From Mesorhizobium huakuii (GTDB lineage Bacteria; Pseudomonadota; Alphaproteobacteria; Rhizobiales; Rhizobiaceae): a stretch of 64,000 bases of DNA. The translations under genes were made by a program, and so were the position numbers. The notes under the pieces were generated by a model. The model made no database searches. It saw nothing but the letters and a program-made list of their open reading frames with translations, and was not told the origin of the DNA. Of this stretch, positions 33,491 to 41,077 are shown piece after piece (positions within the stretch are counted from its first letter, which is position 1; each line of letters starts with the position of its first letter). The stretch is from the NCBI RefSeq assembly GCF_014189455.1, contig NZ_CP050296.1, forward strand, positions 2,724,001 through 2,788,000, in the 5' to 3' direction.

Positions 33491-33944
33491 AAGCGCTGTC
33501 GTCCTTCCACCAGCTTCCGGCCCAGCGGCCGGCGCTCAGCCAGTAGAAGATGCCGCCAACCATGCCGCCGCCGATCACCGCCATGATGGCGCTGGTGTCG
33601 GTGACGGCGAAGGTGGACTCTTGGGCGTGGTCGACCAGGCCGAGGAAGACGGCCGCCACCACAGCACCCGCTAGGGCATAGTACAGCCAGTCGCGCCGGC
33701 CGAGGATTTCGGCGAGCAGGATGACGATGACCGCCGGCAAGAAGGCGAAATAGGCGACGAACAAGGCGACGAAGGGAATCGAGAAATACAGTGAAGCCGT
33801 CGCCGTCGGATGCGTGTGGTCTGGCGTGTAGCCGAGCGAGGCCAGGAACAGGATGTTGAGGAAGGCGCTCGCCGCCAGCGAGGCGACGGCATAGCCGAAC
33901 AGGATCATGGCAAAGCGGACGAGATAGGAAACGATGCGGGTCAT
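33462..33944 (-). CDS. Hypothetical four-span membrane protein
   Basis: 160-residue protein with hydrophobic segments near residues 10-35, 55-78, 90-105 and 120-142. It includes FVALFVAYFAFLPAVIVILLAEILGRRDWLYYALAG, then AIMAVIGGGMVGGIFYWLSAGRWAG. ATG 33944 overlaps the stop of the upstream gene (ATGA). It resembles its upstream neighbour in layout (LAEx...RxWxYYAxxGA; GxxYWLxAGR), so the two are probably diverged paralogues. Function unknown. Confidence 0.75.
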   Translation of the reverse strand: MTRIVSYLVRFAMILFGYAVASLAASAFLNILFLASLGYTPDHTHPTATASLYFSIPFVALFVAYFAFLPAVIVILLAEILGRRDWLYYALAGAVVAAVFLGLVDHAQESTFAVTDTSAIMAVIGGGMVGGIFYWLSAGRWAGSWWKDDSASTSPGPSGS

Positions 33945-34390
33945 CGGGGATTTCGCTTGGCAAGATGGCCTGACCTGCGTCCAGCCAGAAGCCAGTAGAC
34001 CGAACCGGCGACGGTGCCGGCCGTGGCCAGGAATCCGAGAAAGCCCGGATTGAAAACAAAGCCTCCGGCCGAGCCCGGGACAAGAACGCCAAAGGCGATG
34101 GAGGTGACCGCCCCCATGACGGCGAAATAGAACCATCCCCGCAGCGCAAGCCATTCGGCGACCAGGATCGCCGGACCGACGATCAGCAGCGCGCAGACCG
34201 CCACGGTCAACACGGCGAGCGGGAAGGAACCCAGCCAGTCGAAGGTGTATACCATGGACCAGTTGCCGTACTCGATCCCTTCCAGAAGCGTGATCAGCAG
34301 CACCGGCACCAGGATCGACGTCAGCACGCCGGCGATATAACCGACGGCTATGATGGCGATGCGTTTGAGCCCGGCGACGAGACGGCTCAC
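33941..34390 (-). CDS. Hypothetical four-span membrane protein
   Basis: 149-residue protein, four hydrophobic segments ([91 protein letters not shown]). GTG 34390 overlaps the stop of rlmN (GTGA), so it is coupled to it. A likely diverged duplicate of the downstream membrane protein. The three genes rlmN and the two membrane proteins appear to be one transcript. Confidence 0.75.
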   Translation of the reverse strand: MSRLVAGLKRIAIIAVGYIAGVLTSILVPVLLITLLEGIEYGNWSMVYTFDWLGSFPLAVLTVAVCALLIVGPAILVAEWLALRGWFYFAVMGAVTSIAFGVLVPGSAGGFVFNPGFLGFLATAGTVAGSVYWLLAGRRSGHLAKRNPR

Positions 34391-35619
34391 GCCTCGCCGT
34401 GCCCCGCGATCATCATGGCTTCCAGCGCCAGCCGGTCGACCTTGCGCATGCGCTCGGAGTCCGACTTCAGCTGGCCGCAGGCGGCGAGGATGTCGCGGCC
34501 GCGCGGGGTGCGGATCGGCGAGGCATAGCCGGCATTGTTGATATAATCGGCGAATTTCTCGATCGTTTCCCAGTCCGAGCACTGGTAGTTGGTGCCCGGC
34601 CACGGGTTGAACGGGATCAGGTTGATCTTGGCCGGAATGCCCTTGAGCAGCTTGATCAGGCCCTTGGCGTCCTCGATGGAATCGTTGACGTCCTTCAGCA
34701 TCACATATTCGAAAGTGATGCGCTTGGCGTTCGACAGGCCGGGATAGGCGCGGCAGGCGGCGATCAGTTCCTTCAGCGGATACTTCTTGTTGATCGGCAC
34801 CAGCAGGTCGCGCAGATCGTCATTGGTGGCGTGCAGCGAGATCGCCAGCATGACGCCGATCTCCTCGCCGGTGCGGAAGATTTCGGGCACGACGCCGGAG
34901 GTCGACAGCGTGATGCGCCGCTTCGACAGGGAAAGCCCGTCGCCGTCGGAAGCGATCAGCAGCGCCTTCTTCACCGCCTCGAAATTGTAGAGCGGCTCGC
35001 CCATGCCCATCATGACGATGTTGGACACTTTGCGGCCCTCGGCGGGGACGATGGCGCCGTCCGGCGTGTCGCGGTCGGGGAAATCGCCGAGCCGGTCGCG
35101 CGCGGTGAGCAATTGCGCCAGGATTTCCTCGGCGGTGAGGTTGCGCACCAGCTTCTGCGTGCCGGTGTGGCAGAACGAGCAGGTCAGCGTGCAGCCGACC
35201 TGTGAGGAGATGCAGAGCGTGCCACGGCCTTCCTCGGGAATGTAGACGGTCTCGATCTCCACGGGCCGGCCGGCGCCGCGCGGCGGAAAGCGGAACAGCC
35301 ATTTGCGGGTGCCGTCGGAAGAAATCTGTTCCTCGACGATTTCGGGCCGGGCGACGGTAAAATGCTTGTCGAGTTCGGCGCGCAGGTCCTTGGAAATGTT
35401 CAACATGCCGGCAAAGTCTGAGACGCCGCGCACATACATCCAGTGCCAGAGCTGCTGGGCGCGCATCTTTGCCTGGCGCTCCGGCACGATGCCGGACGCA
35501 ACCAGCGCCTCGCCGATCTCGGCGCGGGTCAGGCCGATCAGCGACGGCTTCTCGGGCGTGGCGCGGGCGCGCAACGCGTCGCGGGCACCCTCAGTGGTGA
35601 GGTCGAAGGAAAGGGTCAT
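34387..35619 (-). CDS. rlmN: Dual-specificity 23S rRNA/tRNA adenine-C2 methyltransferase RlmN
   Basis: 410-residue radical-SAM enzyme that methylates A2503 of 23S rRNA and A37 of some tRNAs. The iron-sulphur motif [11 protein letters not shown] (CxxxCxxC) is intact, and a cysteine in EFVML-type C-terminal sequence ([29 protein letters not shown]) supplies the methyl-carrier/proton-donor pair. [10 protein letters not shown] is the SAM-binding GMGE motif. Length is normal for Rhizobiales. It overlaps the following membrane-protein gene. Confidence 0.95.
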   Translation of the reverse strand: MTLSFDLTTEGARDALRARATPEKPSLIGLTRAEIGEALVASGIVPERQAKMRAQQLWHWMYVRGVSDFAGMLNISKDLRAELDKHFTVARPEIVEEQISSDGTRKWLFRFPPRGAGRPVEIETVYIPEEGRGTLCISSQVGCTLTCSFCHTGTQKLVRNLTAEEILAQLLTARDRLGDFPDRDTPDGAIVPAEGRKVSNIVMMGMGEPLYNFEAVKKALLIASDGDGLSLSKRRITLSTSGVVPEIFRTGEEIGVMLAISLHATNDDLRDLLVPINKKYPLKELIAACRAYPGLSNAKRITFEYVMLKDVNDSIEDAKGLIKLLKGIPAKINLIPFNPWPGTNYQCSDWETIEKFADYINNAGYASPIRTPRGRDILAACGQLKSDSERMRKVDRLALEAMMIAGHGEA

Positions 35620-35981
35620 GATCGCACTGATATAAGCGGTTTGCGGCCGATTTCATCCATCGTGCCGGGAACTGAAGCGCGGCGCATAGCACAGGTTGAG
35701 GGCGGAGTCATGCGGTGGCGAACACAACCCCGAGTGGGCCGGCAGTGTTTCGATCGCGAATGTTCCGATCGACAGACGGTCTTTGCCGTTTAAACCGAGA
35801 GTTCATCGGACCAACCAGTTTGTCACACGACAACAGCCCGCTACGACCGACTGGCAGCCTTGCGCCCAATCTTCCCGCCACGCGCGAGCCGATCACATAG
35901 TCGTGTTGACGTAACGATTCCCTTGCCGCCTTCGAAGGCTGAAGGGGGCAACCACGCCCTTGCAAAATGGGAGTATGCTGA
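35620..35981. other. Gene-free interval
   Basis: 362 bases between the divergent rlmN and the Met-rich protein gene. It must hold both promoters. No repeat unit, strong palindrome or conserved frame is recognised; the small ORFs here read like shadows. Confidence 0.5.
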
Positions 35982-36281
35982 ATGAACTCGATCAAGCTCG
36001 CTGTCATTGCCGGCCTCGTCGGCTTGTCCACCCCGCAGGCTTTTGCAGAAGACGCAATGGGCACAATGACCATGATGAAAGGCGGGGAGGTGATGGCAAT
36101 CATGCCCGATGGACACATGGGCACCATGATGCCGGACGCAAAGATGGGCGCCGAGATGATGAAGATGGCAAAGCCGATCAAGCACTGCATGATGATGATC
36201 ACCGACGCCAAGGGCAAAGCCTACATGATCGATACGTCGACCAAGAAGGCCCAGGCCGAATGTGAAAAAATGGCGATGTAG
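35982..36281 (+). CDS. Methionine-rich exported protein
   Basis: 99-residue secreted protein. Signal peptide NSIKLAVIAGLVGLSTPQAFA, then a mature domain of about 77 residues with 19 Met (MGTMTMMKGG, HMGTMMPDAKMG, EMMKMA, HCMMMITD), plus two His and two Cys. Methionine clusters of this type commonly bind Cu(I) in periplasmic proteins, so copper handling is a reasonable inference. The start follows GGAGTATGCTG. A hairpin follows the stop. No specific family recognised. Confidence 0.75.
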   Translation: MNSIKLAVIAGLVGLSTPQAFAEDAMGTMTMMKGGEVMAIMPDGHMGTMMPDAKMGAEMMKMAKPIKHCMMMITDAKGKAYMIDTSTKKAQAECEKMAM

Positions 36282-36289
36282 TCATGCCA

Positions 36290-36318
36290 CCGCCCCGTCG
36301 GCGAGAGCCGGCGGGGCG
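36290..36318 (+). terminator. Hairpin after the Met-rich gene
   Basis: CGCCCCG...CGGC and GCCG...CGGGGCG pair around a GAGA loop, 8 bases after the stop. There is no U tract, so termination may need Rho or the hairpin may mainly protect the mRNA. Confidence 0.5.
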
Positions 36319-36431
36319 TCCGGTGCCGGCCTCACGTGGCTTCGGCCCGAGCAAGCGCGCGAGTCGGACGCGCGGCAGCTATCTCACCTCACAGATCGGC
36401 CGCATGCGAGTGCCAGGTGACCATGACCTCT

Positions 36432-36536
36432 AGAGCGTTTCACCGTTTCATGGAAACGGCGAACCGCTCTAACTCTTTGTTTTGACGCAATTTCCAGACG
36501 GACAACCGTTCACACTTTTCCTGGAATTGCTCTAGC
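36432..36536. repeat. Short dispersed palindromic repeat (R5)
   Basis: AGAGCGTTTCACCGTTTC and GAAACGGCGAACCGCTCT form a palindrome, followed by TTTTGACGCAATTTCC, CCGTTCACACTTTTCC and GGAATTGCTCTAG. This is the fullest of four copies. It ends at the ClC remnant. Confidence 0.75.
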
Positions 36537-36540
36537 CTAG

Positions 36541-36792
36541 CTGAGCCCAATCCGCGGCTTCGGCTATTTGGCCGGCGTCGCGCGGGCGCCGATGACGGCC
36601 TTCGTCATCATCCTGGAGATGACCGGCAATCACGACAATGTCATTGCGCTGATGCTGGCCTCGATGCTGGGCTATGGCACGGCACGCATGATCTCGCACG
36701 AGCCGCTCTATCCCGCGCTGTCGCGCGTCTTCATAGCCGAGGCGATCCGGCGGCGTCGGGCAGAGACAGCGCCAGAATCGGGCCACGGCTGA
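36541..36792 (+). pseudogene. C-terminal remnant of a ClC-type chloride channel
   Basis: The frame through 36568 reads GYLAGVARAPMTAFVIILEMTGNHDNVIALMLASML and GTARMISHEPLYPALSRVFI. This matches the last membrane helices of EriC/ClC transporters, in which the AGVxxAPMTAxVIxLEMT segment is diagnostic. Everything upstream (about 300 codons) is missing; the sequence starts abruptly after an R5 repeat. Probably left by a deletion at the repeat. About 75 codons remain with no frameshift. Confidence 0.75.
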
Positions 36793-36798
36793 AAAGCA

Positions 36799-36827
36799 AA
36801 AAGGCCGGACTTTGCGGCCCGGCCCTT
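36799..36827 (-). terminator. Intrinsic terminator of the IalB-family gene
   Basis: On the minus strand GGCCGG and CCGGCC form a stem with a GC-rich loop and are followed by TTTTTGC. It lies about 20 bases after the IalB stop. Confidence 0.8.
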
Positions 36828-36847
36828 CGTTTAAAAACTGGTTTCGC

Positions 36848-37351
36848 CTATTTGCACTTGGCGATCGATGTCAGCGCGGCTGAAATGCCCTTCAGCGAGA
36901 AGACATAGGAGGTGGGATTGCCGCGGCCGGACTTCGCCGTCACCTTCATGTCGGTGCCGGTCTTCATGGCGGCGATCAGCACCGGTTCCTCGGCGGCGTT
37001 CTCGACCCAGGCCGACTTGCCGCGCGTGAACATCGAGAAGGACTTCTTGTCGATGGTGACGGTGGCCTTGGAGCCTTCCTGGAAATTGTAGCCGGCGATG
37101 AATTGCGGCTCGTAGGACACCTGCTGGCCGGGCCGCTGGCTGACGAAGAAGAACATGTCGCCATGGTCGAGTGTCGGCGGCTGCTTGTCGGTCGGCACGG
37201 TGAGCACGTAGCAGACCTTGCCGCCCTGCGCCTGATAGCTGTAGGTGCCCCAGGCATTGTGCTGGCCGATCTTGGTCGCCTGCTGCGCCAGTGCCGGCGC
37301 TGCCGAGGCCGCCAGGACCAGGCTCGAAACGAGTGCTATCAATCCGCGCAT
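36848..37351 (-). CDS. Invasion-associated locus B (IalB) family protein
   Basis: 167-residue periplasmic protein. Signal peptide RGLIALVSSLVLAASAAPALA, then the IalB core: HNAWGTYSYQAQGGKVCYVLTVPTDKQPP, GDMFFFVSQRPGQQVSYEPQFIAGYNFQEGS and TSYVFSLKGISAAL. Two Cys, at CYV and near the end (CK), probably pair. IalB contributes to erythrocyte invasion in Bartonella; in free-living or symbiotic Rhizobiales the role is unknown. Monocistronic. Confidence 0.9.
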   Translation of the reverse strand: MRGLIALVSSLVLAASAAPALAQQATKIGQHNAWGTYSYQAQGGKVCYVLTVPTDKQPPTLDHGDMFFFVSQRPGQQVSYEPQFIAGYNFQEGSKATVTIDKKSFSMFTRGKSAWVENAAEEPVLIAAMKTGTDMKVTAKSGRGNPTSYVFSLKGISAALTSIAKCK

Positions 37352-37625
37352 TGTCTTTCCCGTATTCCAAATGGTGCGGAGGCGGGCCGCATGGCGTCCT
37401 GCCGTCGCTTCATTTTGATTTAATCTGGGTTACCAAACGGTGAATTTCCCTCAACAAAAGGACGCTCACCCCAGGAAACCGCCGCCATTCCCGCGCCGTC
37501 GCCTTGTCAGCGGCCGGCGCGACGTCCCTTCGGCGACTTGGAGGCCACGAAAGCGGCAAGAGTTTGACTTTTCAGCTTGGCCTCCAAACGCCCTGCCCAC
37601 AGGGCGCGTGCCATTTTGAAGGTGC

Positions 37626-37988
37626 TCAGCCCTTGTCGGCGATGGCGTCCTTGGCGGCCTGCCGATGCGCCGGCGTGATGTGGGCGCTGACGGCGGTGAT
37701 CGCGGCGGTCAGCACGGCTATGTCGTCGGTGAAACCAATCCCGAAGACGAAGTCGGGAATGAGGTCGAAGGGCAACACGAAATAGCCGAGTGCCGCCACC
37801 AATATACCCTTGGCGCGCAGCGGCGTGTTCTTGTCCATGGCGCAGTAGTAAGCGGCGACGACCTCTTCCATGAACGGGATCTGCCGCGCGGCCTTCTTGG
37901 CCGTGCGCCAGAATTTCTCGCGCACCTCGCCCTCGCCGCCCAACCTGTCGCCAAAGCCGAAGAAATCAAAACCGGGTTGTTGCGCCAT
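37626..37988 (-). CDS. DUF1232 (YkvA-type) protein
   Basis: 120-residue protein of the DUF1232 family. The signature is VAALGYFVLPFDLIPDFVFGIGFTDDIAVLTAAITAVSAHI, with the conserved PxDLIPD and DD residues in a two-span hydrophobic hairpin. ATG 37988 follows AAGGAGTGATTG. No biochemical role is known for the family. The preceding gene-free gap on the right is small. Confidence 0.88.
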   Translation of the reverse strand: MAQQPGFDFFGFGDRLGGEGEVREKFWRTAKKAARQIPFMEEVVAAYYCAMDKNTPLRAKGILVAALGYFVLPFDLIPDFVFGIGFTDDIAVLTAAITAVSAHITPAHRQAAKDAIADKG

Positions 37989-38109
37989 CAATCACTCCTT
38001 GCGTGCGCGTCCTGGCGCATGTCTCGCTGGGAAAATGTGGTGAAAGCCGGACCCGGCTGCAAGATGCGGGGTGCCGATTTGGGGTCGCCGCTGACGGCGA
38101 AGCGTATAC

Positions 38110-38406
38110 TCAGTCGCCGAAATAGCGGTTCATCTTCTTGGCCAGCGCGATGTCGAGCGCCGTGACGCCGCCGGCGTCATGGGTGTTCAGCGTCACGTCC
38201 ACGGTCTTGTAGACGTTCGACCAGTCGGGGTGATGGTCCATCTTTTCGGCCGCCAGCGCGACGCGGGTCATGAAGGCGAAGGCTTCGGAAAAATTCTTGA
38301 AGACGAAGCTGCGCTTGATCGAGGCGCCGTCCGTGGCCAGCGACCAGCCGCCGAGTTCGGCAAGGGCAGCAGTGATGGCGTCCTTGCTGAGTTTTTCTCT
38401 CGTCAT
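38110..38406 (-). CDS. phhB: Pterin-4a-carbinolamine dehydratase
   Basis: 98-residue protein of the PCD/DCoH family that dehydrates 4a-hydroxytetrahydrobiopterin after aromatic amino acid hydroxylation. The fold residues [33 protein letters not shown] contain the family's catalytic His pair (HH) and the following H in [10 protein letters not shown]. No phenylalanine hydroxylase gene is nearby, so the partner is elsewhere or the enzyme recycles another pterin. The start matches family N-termini. Confidence 0.92.
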   Translation of the reverse strand: MTREKLSKDAITAALAELGGWSLATDGASIKRSFVFKNFSEAFAFMTRVALAAEKMDHHPDWSNVYKTVDVTLNTHDAGGVTALDIALAKKMNRYFGD

Positions 38407-38511
38407 GATGATTTCCCGTGCTATTTCGAATTTTGACCCTCACCATACTGCAAGTCGTCCAAAAGTGCTTTGCGGTTTTGGGGTTCCAAATGCACAAACG
38501 GCGCATATCGA

Positions 38512-39021
38512 ATGAGCATAAAGCCGATAAATTCCATACTCTTCGTCTGCCTCGGCAACATCTGCCGCTCGCCATTGGCCGAAGGCGTGTTTCGCACCGT
38601 ATTGGCGGAACGCGGGCGCGACATGCTGCTGGACTCTGCCGCCACCAGCGGCTGGGAGGTCGGCTCGGCCCCCGACCCTCGCTCGATCGCGATTGCCTTG
38701 CGTCACGGCATCGACATTTCCGGACAGAGGGCGCGCAAGGTCAGGCCGGAGGATTTCTCGCGTTTCGACCTGATCCTCGGCATGGACCGCTCGAATGTCG
38801 CCGATCTCAAAGCGCTGGTGCCGGTGGCGCGGGACCGGGTGCACCTGTTTTTAGAGTTCGCGCATGGACAGGCGCGCGACGTGCCCGATCCCTATTATGT
38901 CGGGCCGGAGGCTTTTGCCGAGGTCTACCGCATGATCCGCGAAGCGTCGGAGGCGCTGGCGACACGGCTGGCGGCGCGGGCGTCGGTGCCCGACAGCGGC
39001 CAGGCTTCCTCGACGATATAG
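38512..39021 (+). CDS. Low-molecular-weight protein-tyrosine phosphatase
   Basis: 169-residue LMW-PTP. The P-loop is CLGNICRSP (C-x5-R-S) at residues 13-21, and the general-acid loop is DVPDPYYVGPEAF with Asp before PYY. SGWEVGSAPDPRSIAIALRHGID is the usual middle region. It is likely to dephosphorylate protein-tyrosine, as in polysaccharide-export systems, although no BY-kinase is adjacent. ATG 38512 precedes SIKPINSILFVCLG. The last 97 bases overlap the convergent 2H-phosphoesterase gene in antisense. Confidence 0.9.
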   Translation: MSIKPINSILFVCLGNICRSPLAEGVFRTVLAERGRDMLLDSAATSGWEVGSAPDPRSIAIALRHGIDISGQRARKVRPEDFSRFDLILGMDRSNVADLKALVPVARDRVHLFLEFAHGQARDVPDPYYVGPEAFAEVYRMIREASEALATRLAARASVPDSGQASSTI

Positions 39022-39521
39022 GGGCCGCCGCCGACCGAATCGCGCGACGACATCAAGACGAAGCGGCCGATGCGGAAGGGCAACGTCGAGAAATTGCCGC
39101 GCGCCGACAGATATTGCGCGACATCCAGCGGGGTCGAATTGCGCAGCCGCGCAAGGGTTACATGCGGCATGAACTTGCGTGGGTCGGCTGGGATGCCAAG
39201 CCGCTGGCAGATGCGCTCGATCTCACCCTGAAGTGCTGCCAGATCCGGCGAAGGGGCAGCGCCGGCCCAGACCGCGTGCGGCTTCTTCTGGCCGAAAGCG
39301 CCGACACCGGACAAGGTCAGGGAGAAGGAGGGGCGGTGGACGCGGTCGAGCGCGTTGGCGATCTCATCGGCTACGTGACCGGGGACATCGCCGATGAAGC
39401 GCAGCGTCAGATGGTAGTTTTCGACATCGATCCAGCGGGCCCCGGGCAGGCCGCCCCGGAGCAGGGACAGCGAAAGGGCGGCGTCACGCGGAATTTCGAG
39501 GGCGGTGAAAAGACGCGGCAT
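38925..39521 (-). CDS. thpR: RNA 2',3'-cyclic phosphodiesterase (2H family, LigT/ThpR)
   Basis: 198-residue 2H phosphoesterase with both catalytic tetrapeptides: HLTL (in ENYHLTLRFIGDVP) and HVTL (in KFMPHVTLARLRN). RLFTALEIPRDAAL opens the fold. It hydrolyses 2',3'-cyclic phosphates on RNA in its family. ATG 39521 is used; an in-frame ATG at 39587 would add 22 residues unlike the family. Its 3' end overlaps the tyrosine-phosphatase gene by 97 bases, tail to tail; about 32 C-terminal residues lie in the overlap. Confidence 0.9.
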   Translation of the reverse strand: MPRLFTALEIPRDAALSLSLLRGGLPGARWIDVENYHLTLRFIGDVPGHVADEIANALDRVHRPSFSLTLSGVGAFGQKKPHAVWAGAAPSPDLAALQGEIERICQRLGIPADPRKFMPHVTLARLRNSTPLDVAQYLSARGNFSTLPFRIGRFVLMSSRDSVGGGPYIVEEAWPLSGTDARAASRVASASDASRIMR

Positions 39522-39648
39522 GAAGAGCCTCCCTTCCTCGAATCGAACTTTCATCCCTAGCGAATCATCGATAGTCGAATGGAGCAAGAGGTTTATTGGT
39601 CACACGCTTTGTTAAAAGTTTCCGCTGGGGAAAGCATTTTATCCGGCC

Positions 39649-40293
39649 TCACGAACCTCCAGGCACCGCCGCGATAGCCTTCTCGACCGTCGGCAGGATG
39701 CGCTCGACCATCTGGTCGACCCCCTTGGCGTTCGGATGCAGGCCATCCTCGAGCCGCAGGCCGGGCTGGCCGGCGACGCCGTCGAGGAAGAACGGATAGA
39801 GCGGAACGCCGTATGTCTTCGCCAGGTCGGGAAAGATGGCGTCGAAGGCGTTTTGATAGTCGGCGCCGAGATTGGGCGCGGCGCGCATGCCCGCGAGCAG
39901 CACGGCGATCTTGCGCTGTTTCAGCTTGCCCAGCATCTCGTCGAGGTTCTTCCTGGTGATGCCGGGCGCGACGCCGCGCAGCATGTCGTTGGCGCCGAGT
40001 TCAAGGATGACCAGCTGGGTGCCGTCCGGCACCGACCAGTCGAGCCGCGCCAGGCCGCCGCTGGTGGTGTCGCCGGAAACGCCGGCATTGGCGACGGTCA
40101 CGTCATGGCCCTTGGCCCGAAGCGCGGCCTGCAATTTGTCGGTAAAACCCTCGCCGGGCCCGAGGCCAAAGCCCGCCATCAGGCTGTCACCGAAGCCGAC
40201 GATCTTGAAAGGCTCGGCCTGTGCCGACGAAATGGCGCCGCAAAGGGCGAGGAAAAGGATGAGCCCTGCGGCTATCTGGCGTTTGAAAGACAT
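39649..40293 (-). CDS. GDSL-type arylesterase/thioesterase (TesA-like)
   Basis: 214-residue SGNH hydrolase, periplasmic. Signal peptide KRQIAAGLILFLALCGAISSAQA. Block I is GFGDSLMAGFGLG with the nucleophilic Ser; block III GANDMLRG; block V DGLHPNAKG holds the catalytic Asp and His. It is divergent from an ATP-binding cassette gene and a large FtsX-like permease. The E. coli tesA-ybbA-ybbP locus has the same arrangement, supporting a shared membrane or lipid role. Confidence 0.92.
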   Translation of the reverse strand: MSFKRQIAAGLILFLALCGAISSAQAEPFKIVGFGDSLMAGFGLGPGEGFTDKLQAALRAKGHDVTVANAGVSGDTTSGGLARLDWSVPDGTQLVILELGANDMLRGVAPGITRKNLDEMLGKLKQRKIAVLLAGMRAAPNLGADYQNAFDAIFPDLAKTYGVPLYPFFLDGVAGQPGLRLEDGLHPNAKGVDQMVERILPTVEKAIAAVPGGS

Positions 40294-40381
40294 GCGGCAG
40301 GCCCCATATGACAAAAACATTCTTCCGGGCGACGGCTTCCGGCAAGCAGAGCCTTCATACCTGATATAGGACGCTTTCATT

Positions 40382-41077
40382 TTGACAGAAGCCGTCATCG
40401 CGCTGAAAGACGTATCGCTGACGCTCGGCGAAGGCGCTTCGTCTGTCCACGTGCTGAAGGGCATCAGCCTCGAGGTGGCGCGCGGCGAGGCCACCGGCAT
40501 CGTCGGTCCGTCGGGATCCGGCAAGTCGACTCTCCTGATGGTGCTGGCAGGCTTGGAGCGGGTCGATTCGGGTACGGTACGAATCGCCGGCGAGTTGCTC
40601 AACGGCAAAAGCGAGGATCAGATTGCTTCGTTTCGCGGCCGAAACATTGGCATTGTGTTCCAGTCCTTCCATCTCATCCCCAACATGACGGCGCTCGAAA
40701 ATGTCGCGGTGCCGCTGGAGCTGGCCGGCCATGCCGATCCGTTTTCGGTGGCGGCGCGCGAACTGGCGGCGGTGGGCCTGAGTGACCGCGTCACCCATTA
40801 TCCCGGCGAGCTCTCCGGCGGCGAACAGCAGCGCGTGGCGATCGCCCGGGCGCTGGCGCCGTCGCCGCGCATCCTCATCGCCGACGAGCCGACCGGCAAT
40901 CTCGACCAGGCGACCGGGCGGCAGGTCGCCGACCTGCTGTTCGCCAAAGCGGCCGAACGCGGCATGACGCTGGTGCTGGTCACCCATGATCCGGCGCTCG
41001 CGGCGCGCTGCTCGCGCCAGGTGTCGATGCGCTCCGGCCGGATCGAGGCGCCGGCGCCCTTGAAGGTCACCGCCTGA
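40382..41077 (+). CDS. ABC transporter ATP-binding protein (YbbA/LolD-like)
   Basis: 231-residue ATPase with Walker A GPSGSGKST, Q loop VFQSFHLIPNMTALENV, signature LSGGEQQRVAIARAL, Walker B ILIADEPTG and H-loop VTHDPALAAR. TTG 40382 is taken as the start (encoding MTEAVIALKDVSL). The stop overlaps the permease start by one base, so they are coupled. It belongs to the LolD/MacB-type class and pairs with a single large FtsX-like permease, as in YbbAP. Confidence 0.92.
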   Translation: MTEAVIALKDVSLTLGEGASSVHVLKGISLEVARGEATGIVGPSGSGKSTLLMVLAGLERVDSGTVRIAGELLNGKSEDQIASFRGRNIGIVFQSFHLIPNMTALENVAVPLELAGHADPFSVAARELAAVGLSDRVTHYPGELSGGEQQRVAIARALAPSPRILIADEPTGNLDQATGRQVADLLFAKAAERGMTLVLVTHDPALAARCSRQVSMRSGRIEAPAPLKVTA

